Shown here: one piece after another, positions 1-5,052 of the stretch
Layout of the letters: each line of letters begins with the position of its first letter
How positions within the stretch are numbered: position 1 is the stretch's first letter
Assembly (NCBI GenBank): GCA_028276215.1
Contig: JAPYWT010000135.1
Coordinates: forward strand, 1-6,729
Length of the DNA: 6,729 nt
Origin: Thermoflexus sp.
GTDB taxonomy: Bacteria > Chloroflexota > Anaerolineae > B4-G1 > DUEL01
Direction of reading: 5' to 3'
Notes under the pieces: generated by a model
What the model was told of the DNA's origin: nothing
Database searches by the model: none
The model's input: the letters and a program-made list of their open reading frames with translations, nothing else
Position numbers and translations under genes: made by a program

Positions 1-40
1 GATGGGGTTGAATACCCCCAAATATGGGCAAATGAGGTCA

Positions 41-226
41 TTATAGGCCCACATATCCAGCCAGCAGGGTATTTCTCAAATCCGGCCAAACTGAAAAATC
101 AGCCTTGACAGAGTAGTAGGCAGTTACGGTTTCTCCTTCTTCAACTTGCTGGAAGTAAACCAGAAAGTTCTGGAGAATCTCTTCCCTGTTGACCTGCACA
201 GGTTTATCTTTCAATATAGACGACAT
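41..226 (-). CDS. Small hypothetical protein, faintly Phd/YefM-antitoxin-like
   Basis: A 61-residue reading frame starting inside atpG (23-nt overlap) and ending in TAA. A Shine-Dalgarno site (AGGAGA) precedes the ATG. The segment REEILQNFLVYFQQVEEGETV (14-34) has the helix-then-turn pattern of Phd-type antitoxins (Q-N-F, then V-x-x-GE-x-V), but the expected ...GKPVA strand is not clear and the tail (WPDLRNTLLAGYVGL) is unlike the family. I do not recognise it with confidence. GC is about 48% in one hand-counted row (61-120), similar to the two cassettes around atpA. It could be a real small gene, perhaps the first of a pair whose second gene lies beyond the left edge, or a decayed fragment. 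Confidence 0.5.
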   Translation of the reverse strand: MSSILKDKPVQVNREEILQNFLVYFQQVEEGETVTAYYSVKADFSVWPDLRNTLLAGYVGL

Positions 227-1136
227 TTTCCTGCATCTCCTGCAGTTGCCGCAGCGCCTCCGCGCCGCCCGCGATGTCCAGCAACTCTTTGGTGATGGCG
301 TGCTGGCGGGCCTTGTTGCGGATGATGGTCAGGTCCCGGATGAGTTCTTCGGCGTTGTCGGTGGCGTTGCGCATCGCTGCCCGGCGGGCCGCATGCTCGC
401 TGGCCGCCGCCTCCAGCGCCGCCTGGTAGACCTGCAGTTCGGTGAATCGGGGCAAGATGACGTTCAAAAGCGCCTCCGGAGAGGGCTCATAGAGGTAATC
501 TGCTACCCCCGCGGGCCGCATGTCCACCACATATTCGCTGACGGCCTGTTCTTCCAGCCGGGTGGGCCGCAGCGGGAGCAACCGCTTCACCACCGGGCGC
601 TGGCGGAGCAGGTTGATAAAGTCGGTGTAGACCAGAAAGACCTCATCGGACCGACCGGAGAGGAATTCCTCCATAGCCAGGCGGGCGATGGTGGTGATGT
701 CGGCGAAGCGAGGGACGGCGGGCAGGCCGTGGAACTCGGCCACCAGCGGGGCGCGCAGCCGCCAGAGGATGTTCCGCCCCCGCTTGCCCACGGCGACGTA
801 CCGTACCGGAACGCCCAGACGCCGGGCATAGTCGGTAGCGGCGCGGACCACGTTGTGGTTGTAGGCGCCGCAGAGCCCCCGGTCGCTGGTGAAGACGACC
901 AGAAGCACCGAACGGACCGGCTCCCGGACCGTCAGAAGCGGGTGCAACGGGATGCCCCGCACGCCGGAGAGATTGGCGATGACCTCCCAGGCGCGGTGAG
1001 CGTAGGGGCGGGTCGCCAGAACCGCGGCCTGCGCCTTCTGCACTTTGGAGGCGGAGACGGCCTCCATCGCACGGGTCATCTGGGCCAGGTTCTGGACGCT
1101 GCGAATGCGTCGGCGGATTTCTCGCAGGGTCTCCAT
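204..1136 (-). CDS. atpG: F1F0 ATP synthase subunit gamma
   Basis: The 310-residue rotor shaft of F1, whose paired N- and C-terminal helices turn inside the alpha3beta3 ring and couple proton flow to ATP synthesis. The N-terminal helix METLREIRRRIRSVQNLAQM (1-20) plus TRAMEAVSASKVQKAQ (21-36) is typical. The middle domain carries SDRGLCGAYNHNV (84-96) and VGKRGR (116-121). The C-terminal helix includes EHAARRAAMRNATDNAEELI (247-266), and the family signature ITKELLDIAGGAEA is at 281-294. The start is supported by GGAG at 1145-1148, eight bases upstream. E. coli gamma (287 aa) stops about at the equivalent of residue 295; here about 15 further residues follow (RQLQEMQENVVYIER), and their codons also hold the Shine-Dalgarno and start of the next ORF. 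It is separated from atpA by the 80-aa/protease cassette. Confidence 0.98.
   Translation of the reverse strand: METLREIRRRIRSVQNLAQMTRAMEAVSASKVQKAQAAVLATRPYAHRAWEVIANLSGVRGIPLHPLLTVREPVRSVLLVVFTSDRGLCGAYNHNVVRAATDYARRLGVPVRYVAVGKRGRNILWRLRAPLVAEFHGLPAVPRFADITTIARLAMEEFLSGRSDEVFLVYTDFINLLRQRPVVKRLLPLRPTRLEEQAVSEYVVDMRPAGVADYLYEPSPEALLNVILPRFTELQVYQAALEAAASEHAARRAAMRNATDNAEELIRDLTIIRNKARQHAITKELLDIAGGAEALRQLQEMQENVVYIER
236..241 (-). promoter_or_regulatory. Ribosome binding site of the 61-aa ORF inside atpG
   Basis: The minus strand reads AGGAGA, nine bases before the ATG at 224-226, with a second AGG four bases from the start. Both lie in the last codons of atpG, so translation of the 61-aa ORF would be coupled to that of atpG. 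Confidence 0.5.
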
Positions 1137-1151
1137 CGCTGTATCTCCAAA

Positions 1152-1571
1152 TCAGTCGGAAACTCGCAGGATGATTTCCGCACTCCGGGCCTGATCCAGG
1201 ACAATCGTGACCTGAAAACGGGTCAGAAAATCCATCCCTAACAGGCCGTCTACGAAACTCTCGGGCGGCAAAGTATGAGCGATCACGGGCCACTTTTCTA
1301 TCCGCTGACCCAGGCAATGGAACCAGGGAATCTCCACAATCGGGGCCTGGATGACTCCCTGAGCGGTCATCACAGGGATCCGACGCAGAGGGCGATGAAT
1401 GTCACAGCCCACAGCCCTGACAATTTCCACCGGTAGCAGAGTATATCGGGCACCCGTATCCAGCAACAAATTGAGCCGGATCGGAATGCCTTTTTCGGGG
1501 CCAACGGCAGCACGCACCAGTAGCAGTTTCCGCTGCGGGAACGACGAGAGATGATAGTGCCTGGTAATCAC
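1152..1571 (-). CDS. Single-domain retropepsin-like aspartic protease (clan AA)
   Basis: A 139-residue protein starting with GTG at 1569-1571, which overlaps the preceding stop by four bases; no strong Shine-Dalgarno site is seen, so reinitiation is likely. The active-site motif DTG (38-40) sits in LNLLLDTGARYTLLP, and the second structural motif of retroviral-type proteases, hydrophobic-hydrophobic-Gly, appears as GLLGMDFLTRF (109-119). With one DTG and this length it would have to dimerise like HIV protease to form one active site. There is no signal peptide or transmembrane segment, so it is probably cytoplasmic. Its substrate is unknown; the obvious candidate partner is the 80-aa protein upstream. 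It ends 15 nt before atpG. GC is about 48% in one hand-counted row (1201-1260), below the atp genes. Confidence 0.88.
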   Translation of the reverse strand: MITRHYHLSSFPQRKLLLVRAAVGPEKGIPIRLNLLLDTGARYTLLPVEIVRAVGCDIHRPLRRIPVMTAQGVIQAPIVEIPWFHCLGQRIEKWPVIAHTLPPESFVDGLLGMDFLTRFQVTIVLDQARSAEIILRVSD

Positions 1572-1810
1572 AGCACAACCGCCACGTCTTCCGGCACTTC
1601 ACCCATATATTCAACTGCAAGAGCAACAATTTGGTCGTCTACCAGGAGCGACAGAGGAATCTGCCGGTAAACCTCATCCCTGTCCAACGAATGGGCCAGA
1701 ATTCTGCCCCGAATGATTCTCATTTCGGGGTCCAGTTCCGTGCAGCCGATGAGTACCCATTCCCCGGAATATCGCTTCTTCATTTCCTCCAATGTCAGGA
1801 TTTCATCCAT
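1568..1810 (-). CDS. Small conserved hypothetical protein, partner of the retropepsin-like protease
   Basis: An 80-residue acidic protein. It opens with LTLEEMKKRYSGEWVLI (5-21), continues with RGRILAHSLDRDEVYRQI (35-51) and ends with IVALAVEYMGEVPEDVAVVL (61-80). From memory this pattern (leading helix, GEWVLI strand, an AHS-x-DRDEVY turn, a VEY-x-GE-x-PEDVAVVL tail) matches small proteins of cyanobacteria and Chloroflexota that sit directly before a retropepsin-like gene, and it vaguely recalls DUF5678. No catalytic residues, signal peptide or membrane segment are seen. The TGA overlaps the protease start as GTGA, which suggests obligate co-expression. It might be an inhibitor, substrate or adaptor of that protease, by analogy with antitoxin-toxin order; this is inference. 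GC is lower than in atpA. Confidence 0.8.
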   Translation of the reverse strand: MDEILTLEEMKKRYSGEWVLIGCTELDPEMRIIRGRILAHSLDRDEVYRQIPLSLLVDDQIVALAVEYMGEVPEDVAVVL

Positions 1811-1815
1811 CCTGT

Positions 1816-1823
1816 TCCTCCCC
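1816..1823 (-). promoter_or_regulatory. Ribosome binding site deciding the start of the 80-aa gene
   Basis: The minus strand reads GGGGAGGA, five bases upstream of the ATG at 1808-1810. The same frame stays open far into atpA (to about 2692) without being coding there, so this site is what fixes the start at 1810 and gives an 80-residue product. The 32-nt gap after atpA has no convincing promoter. Confidence 0.75.
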
Positions 1824-1842
1824 GGCGAAGCCATAACCGGCA

Positions 1843-3495
1843 TCACGTCGTCCATCGGCGGTTGAACTCTTCCAGCGCTGCCTTCAGCGCCTCTTCGGTC
1901 TCCGGGGTGATGAGTTTGCGGGCCGCGATGTCGGCGCCGACCTCCGGGTGCATCGTCCGCATGAAGTTCAGGAACGCCCGCTCGTACTCCCGGACCTTCG
2001 CCACCGGCACGTGGTCCATGTAGCCCTTCGTGCCGGCGTAGATGATCATCACCTGCTCCTCCAGCGGGACCGGCTCGTACTGGGGCTGCTTGAGGATTTC
2101 CGTCAGCCGACGGCCCCGGTCCAGTTTCCGCTGGGTCGCCTCGTCCAGTTCGGAGCCCAACTGGGCGAAGGCCGCCAGTTCCTGATAACTGGCCATGTCC
2201 AGCCGCAGGCCCCCCGCGACCTGCTTCATCGCCTTCGTCTGTGCATCGCCGCCGACGCGGGAGACGGAGATCCCCACGTTGATGGCGGGACGGATGCCCG
2301 CGTTGAAGAGGTCCGTCTCCAGATAAATCTGCCCGTCGGTGATGGAGATGACGTTGGTCGGGATGTAGGCGGTCACGTCGCCCAGCAGGGTCTCCACGAT
2401 AGGGAGCGCGGTGAGACTCCCGCCAGTGCCGGGCTTCTTGCGGATTTGGTACCCGTCGCCCAGTTCCTTCAGCCGCTCCTCGGCCCGTTCCCGGCCCAGC
2501 GGACCGACGTAGACCTGACCGTCCACCCCTTCCGTCGCGTCCGCCGGGGCGTCCTTCGGGACGATGATGTAGTGGTTGGCCAGACGGGCGGCCCGTTCCA
2601 GCAGGCGGGAGTGCAGGTAGAAGATGTCGCCGGGGTAGGCCTCCCGGCCCGGCGGACGGCGCAGGAGCAGACTGACCTGACGGTAGGCCCATGCGTGCTT
2701 GGAGAGGTCGTCGTAGACGACCAGGGCGTCCCGGCCCGTCTCCATGAACTCCTCGCCCATCGCGCAGCCCGCGTAGGGGGCAATGTACTGGAGCGCGGCC
2801 GGCTCCGAAGCGGAAGCCACCACCACGATGGTGTGGTCCATCGCGCCGTATCGCTCCAGGGTCGCCACCACCTGCCGAATCTGGGCCCGCTTCTGTCCGA
2901 TGGCGACGTAGATGCAGTAGAGGTCTTTGCCCTTCTGGTTGATGATGGTGTCTATGGCGATGGCGGTCTTGCCGGTCTGCCGGTCGCCGATGATGAGTTC
3001 CCGCTGGCCCCGGCCGATGGGAATCATGGCGTCTATGGCCTTGATGCCGGTCTGGACCGGGGTGTCCACGTTCTGGCGCATGACGACGCCCGGCGCGATC
3101 CGCTCAATGGGGCGATACTTGTCGGTGCGGATGGGGCCCTTGCCGTCTATGGGGCGGCCCAGCGCGTCCACGACGCGGCCCAGCAGGGCATCGCCCACCG
3201 GCACGGAGACGATGCGCCCGGTGCGGCGGACCAGGTCGCCCTCCCGGATGTTCGTGTAGTCGCCCATAATGATGATGCCGACGTTGTCCACCTCCAGGTT
3301 GAAGGCCATTCCCATGGTGCCGTCGGGGAAGGTGACCAGTTCGCTCATCTGGACGGTGGGGAGTCCGGAGACGCGGGCAATACCGTCCCCGACCTCCACG
3401 ACCGTGCCGACATCTTCTGTGACGACGACGGGCTGGAATTGCTGGATGCGCTCCAGCAGGACGGTAGCGATGGATTGCAGTTCGGGATTGGGCAT
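1843..3495 (-). CDS. atpA: F1F0 ATP synthase subunit alpha
   Basis: The 550-residue alpha subunit of the F1 head of ATP synthase, membrane-associated on the cytoplasmic side, forming the alpha3beta3 hexamer. The N-terminal beta-barrel domain carries DVGTVVEVGDGIARVSGLP (28-46). The Walker A motif GDRQTGKT is at 170-177, the Walker B strand ALVVYDD at 257-263, and the alpha/beta signature PAINVGISVS at 403-412, followed by Arg413, equivalent to the arginine that completes the catalytic site on beta. The C-terminal helical domain follows to residue 550. The protein is longer than the 513-residue E. coli form mainly because of an insertion of about 36 residues between RLLERAAR (297-304) and GSLTALP (359-365). 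It sits 12 nt after hicA and 32 nt before the 80-aa gene. atpH, its usual upstream neighbour, is absent here. Confidence 0.99.
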   Translation of the reverse strand: MPNPELQSIATVLLERIQQFQPVVVTEDVGTVVEVGDGIARVSGLPTVQMSELVTFPDGTMGMAFNLEVDNVGIIIMGDYTNIREGDLVRRTGRIVSVPVGDALLGRVVDALGRPIDGKGPIRTDKYRPIERIAPGVVMRQNVDTPVQTGIKAIDAMIPIGRGQRELIIGDRQTGKTAIAIDTIINQKGKDLYCIYVAIGQKRAQIRQVVATLERYGAMDHTIVVVASASEPAALQYIAPYAGCAMGEEFMETGRDALVVYDDLSKHAWAYRQVSLLLRRPPGREAYPGDIFYLHSRLLERAARLANHYIIVPKDAPADATEGVDGQVYVGPLGRERAEERLKELGDGYQIRKKPGTGGSLTALPIVETLLGDVTAYIPTNVISITDGQIYLETDLFNAGIRPAINVGISVSRVGGDAQTKAMKQVAGGLRLDMASYQELAAFAQLGSELDEATQRKLDRGRRLTEILKQPQYEPVPLEEQVMIIYAGTKGYMDHVPVAKVREYERAFLNFMRTMHPEVGADIAARKLITPETEEALKAALEEFNRRWTT

Positions 3496-3500
3496 CAGGG

Positions 3501-3507
3501 TCCTCCC
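3501..3507 (-). promoter_or_regulatory. Ribosome binding site of atpA
   Basis: The minus strand reads GGGAGGA, directly after the hicA stop codon and five bases before the atpA ATG at 3493-3495. The whole hicA-atpA gap is 12 nt and is filled by this site, leaving no room for a promoter or terminator. Confidence 0.8.
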
Positions 3508-3750
3508 TTATTCAAAGAGTGCTCTGAGCAATGTTTCGCGGTCTATTCCAAGATGTTGTGCAACTTCTCTCAAGATGCCATTCAGCGTGCCAACTCGCAG
3601 CGGCCTGTGACGAGGGATTGTGATATGGTGCTCTCCCCCCTGTAAAGTGGTCAAGCGCATGTGGCTTCCTGTCTGGCGGGTGATATGGTAGCCGAAGCGC
3701 TGTAGCAGGAAAGCCAGTTCTTCACCACTCAGGTCCCGAGGAATTCTCAT
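3508..3750 (-). CDS. hicA: HicA-type mRNA interferase toxin (YcfA-like)
   Basis: An 80-residue basic protein with the complete HicA double-stranded-RNA-binding-like fold: RDLSGEELAFLLQRFGYHITRQTGSH (5-30), then HHITIPRHRPLRVGTLNGIL (41-60), then a C-terminal helix. His30 in the GSH motif is the conserved catalytic histidine of the family; the ITIP-x-H and L-x-x-GTL-x-x-IL blocks are also typical. HicA toxins cut mRNA and are held inactive by HicB. Length is normal and the gene appears intact. The start ATG overlaps the hicB-like stop by four bases (ATGA), and only a distant AGAGGA precedes it, so translation probably depends on that of hicB. Its TAA lies 12 nt before the atpA start, so toxin and ATP synthase gene very likely share an mRNA. 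Confidence 0.9.
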   Translation of the reverse strand: MRIPRDLSGEELAFLLQRFGYHITRQTGSHMRLTTLQGGEHHITIPRHRPLRVGTLNGILREVAQHLGIDRETLLRALFE

Positions 3751-3956
3751 ACAGGCACGACTTCCTCTCGGACGACACGCAGGTAGAGTAGTGCGGGCCG
3801 TTCTTCCCGATCAAAATGGCAACGAATCGCGTCCCGGGCCGCTTCTTTCAGTTCATCCCACGTATCCGCTTCGGTGAATATCGGGTATCCCAGGGCGTGG
3901 GCAATGTATCCACCCTCCGGTGCTTCTTCTACAAGGAAGAGGATTTCTCTGGGCAT
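3747..3956 (-). CDS. HicB-like antitoxin, short form lacking a DNA-binding domain
   Basis: A 69-residue acidic protein with the HicB partial RNase-H-like fold pattern: a beta strand (ILFLVEEAPEGGYIAHALGY, 5-24), then FTEADTWDELKEAARDAIRCHF (27-48), matching the family pattern E-x(2)-EGGY...T-x-AdT-x-eEL...ai. Such proteins often sit before HicA and, as I recall, are sometimes mislabelled as a 2-oxoisovalerate dehydrogenase subunit. In a HicAB pair the antitoxin binds and blocks the HicA RNase. The protein ends at VPV, with no room for the C-terminal ribbon-helix-helix or helix-turn-helix domain found in longer HicB proteins, so it may not repress its own promoter. Its TGA overlaps the HicA start (ATGA), implying translational coupling. 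GC is lower than in polA and atpA. Confidence 0.82.
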   Translation of the reverse strand: MPREILFLVEEAPEGGYIAHALGYPIFTEADTWDELKEAARDAIRCHFDREERPALLYLRVVREEVVPV

Positions 3957-3965
3957 ATCTGTACT

Positions 3966-3971
3966 TCCTCC
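3966..3971 (-). promoter_or_regulatory. Ribosome binding site of the hicB-like gene
   Basis: The minus strand reads GGAGGA, nine bases upstream of the ATG at 3954-3956. This supports the 69-residue start and shows independent translation from the peptidase gene, whose stop is 26 nt away. Confidence 0.7.
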
Positions 3972-3979
3972 ATGCCATT

Positions 3980-4008
3980 ATTTTACCCCACATTGCCCAC
4001 TTTGCCAA
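3980..4008 (-). promoter_or_regulatory. Predicted sigma70-type promoter for the hicB-hicA-atpA run
   Basis: On the minus strand TTGGCA (4008-4003, 5 of 6 matches to the -35 consensus) is followed after exactly 17 bases by TAAAAT (3985-3980, 5 of 6 matches to the -10 consensus). Transcription would start near 3973, leaving a leader of about 17 nt that carries the GGAGGA site of the hicB-like gene. It lies across the last codons and stop of the peptidase gene. It could serve hicBA and, with no terminator seen before it, atpA and the genes beyond. Found by eye; not proven. Confidence 0.4.
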
Positions 4009-4984
4009 AGAGGTCGCGGTAGGCGGGGATGCCGCCCGCGCCTTCTGCCGCCTTCGCCGCCCGCGCGATGGCCTGGGCCACGGCCTCCGCCGCAAAAGCC
4101 CCGACCAGGTTCACGTCGGCAGGTTTCTCCCCCGTCGCCAGGGCGAAGAGGGTGTCGCCGTCGTACATCGTGTGGGCCGGATGGACGACGCGGGCAATCC
4201 CGTCCTGGGCCATCTGGGCGACTTTGTTGACTGCCTCCTTGCTCAGCCGGGCGTTGGTCGCCACGACGCCGATGACGGTGTTGGTGGCGGGGAAGGGGCG
4301 GAGCAGCCCCTGTTCGTGGAAGAACCGCAGGAGGGTCAGCACATCGGCGGGCCGCTCCATGTCCGGCGGGCGGACGCCAGCCAGAATCAGCCCGCTTCGG
4401 GGGTCCACGACGTTGCCGAAGGGGTTGACGACCATCAGCGCGGCCACCACCAGCCCATCCCCCAGGTGGACCGCCGCGCTGCCGACGCCGGTCTTCATCG
4501 CGCGGGTGATGCCCAGGAGTTTGCCCGCGCTGGCGCCGGTCCCCGCGCCCACGTTTCCCTCGGCGATGGGGCCGTCGGTGGCGGCCTGGCAGGCGGCATA
4601 GCCCATCGCCGCATCCGGCCGCGCGGCCGGGTCGCCCAGGTTCAGGTCAAAGATGACCGCCGCCGGGACAATGGGGACCTTCGCTATGCCGGTGTCAAAG
4701 CCGACGCCGCGCTCTTCCAGATAGCGCACGACGCCGTCGGCGGCGGCGAGGCCGAAGGCCGAGCCGCCAGTCAGCAACACTCCATGCACCCGCTCCACCA
4801 GGTGCATCGGACGCAGCAGGTCCGTCTCGCGGGTGCCCGGCGCGCCGCCCCGCTGGTCCACCCCGCCCACGGCCCCTTCCTCGCACAGAACGACGGTACA
4901 GCCCGTCAGCCCCACCGGGTCAGTGGCGTGCCCCACCCGGATGCCGGGCACATCGGTCAGGCCTCCGGAGTTCTTACCGGTCAT
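3983..4984 (-). CDS. P1-family peptidase (DmpA/NylC-like, MEROPS S58), N-terminal-nucleophile hydrolase
   Basis: This 333-residue protein belongs to the self-processing P1 family, which includes the L-aminopeptidase D-Ala-esterase DmpA, beta-aminopeptidases (BapA) and nylon-oligomer hydrolase (NylC). Visible family blocks are GLTDVPGIRVGHATD at 8-22, GLTGCTVVL at 25-33, ETDLL at 53-57, LTGGSAFGL at 71-79, VPIVPAAVIFDL at 103-114 and EGNVGAGTGASAGK at 142-155. The expected autocleavage site is in ATNTVIGVVATN: Asn235 then Thr236 (codon 4277-4279), giving an alpha chain of about 235 and a beta chain of about 98 residues, with Thr as nucleophile (NylC-like; DmpA uses Ser). No signal peptide is seen, so it is probably cytoplasmic. 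The substrate cannot be read from sequence. Length is normal for the family. It shares strand with polA but is functionally unrelated to its neighbours. Confidence 0.93.
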   Translation of the reverse strand: MTGKNSGGLTDVPGIRVGHATDPVGLTGCTVVLCEEGAVGGVDQRGGAPGTRETDLLRPMHLVERVHGVLLTGGSAFGLAAADGVVRYLEERGVGFDTGIAKVPIVPAAVIFDLNLGDPAARPDAAMGYAACQAATDGPIAEGNVGAGTGASAGKLLGITRAMKTGVGSAAVHLGDGLVVAALMVVNPFGNVVDPRSGLILAGVRPPDMERPADVLTLLRFFHEQGLLRPFPATNTVIGVVATNARLSKEAVNKVAQMAQDGIARVVHPAHTMYDGDTLFALATGEKPADVNLVGAFAAEAVAQAIARAAKAAEGAGGIPAYRDLFGKVGNVG

Positions 4985-4989
4985 CGGTG

Positions 4990-4995
4990 CCTCCT
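4990..4995 (-). promoter_or_regulatory. Ribosome binding site of the P1 peptidase gene
   Basis: The minus strand reads AGGAGG, a perfect Shine-Dalgarno core, five bases before the ATG at 4982-4984. It fixes the start of the peptidase gene. The rest of the 49-nt spacer after polA shows only a 3-bp hairpin possibility (CCC/GGG) and no clear promoter. Confidence 0.75.
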
Positions 4996-5024
4996 GTATT
5001 GCAAATAAATGCCCGCAGGTGGGT

Positions 5025-5052
5025 TTTCACGTTTTACGTTTCACTCTTCACA
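5025..5052. repeat. Imperfect tandem heptamer repeat at the 3' end of polA
   Basis: Four consecutive 7-base units on the + strand: TTTCACG, TTTTACG, TTTCACT, CTTCACA. The first two and the last two differ by one or two bases from a consensus TTTYACG. The array covers the last codons and stop of polA (minus strand) and the first bases of the spacer. Its function is unknown; it may be a slippage product or a dispersed heptamer family near gene ends. Confidence 0.5.

Noticed and set aside
4..18. Short hairpin GGGGT-ATTCA-ACCCC (minus strand) after the 61-aa ORF, with an overlapping CCCA-TATT-TGGG alternative
   Set aside because: The stems are only 4-5 bp, there is no T tract within the window, and the sequence ends here; not enough for a terminator call.
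189..1241. A 350-codon open frame on the + strand opposite atpG
   Set aside because: It has no domain resemblance and biased composition, and mirrors the conserved AtpG frame on the other strand.
1811..1842. Possible hairpin in the atpA to 80-aa gene gap (GGC-TTC-GCC and CCGG/CCGG)
   Set aside because: The stems are 3-4 bp with no T tract; the gap is better explained as spacer plus Shine-Dalgarno site.
1568..2692. A 374-codon reading of the 80-aa gene extended upstream through atpA
   Set aside because: The upstream part is low-complexity Gly/Arg/Pro sequence out of frame with AtpA; a strong Shine-Dalgarno site fixes the start at 1810.
1948..3645. A 565-codon open frame on the + strand opposite atpA and hicA
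   Set aside because: It is antisense to clear, conserved genes, has no recognisable domain, and is explained by the GC-rich third positions of atpA codons.
3920..5008. A 362-codon + strand frame opposite the P1 peptidase
   Set aside because: It is antisense to a well-conserved gene and has no family features.
5000..5023. Possible terminator after polA (CCC-ACCTGC-GGG followed by CATTTATTT)
   Set aside because: A 3-bp stem is too weak, and the T-rich stretch is interrupted.
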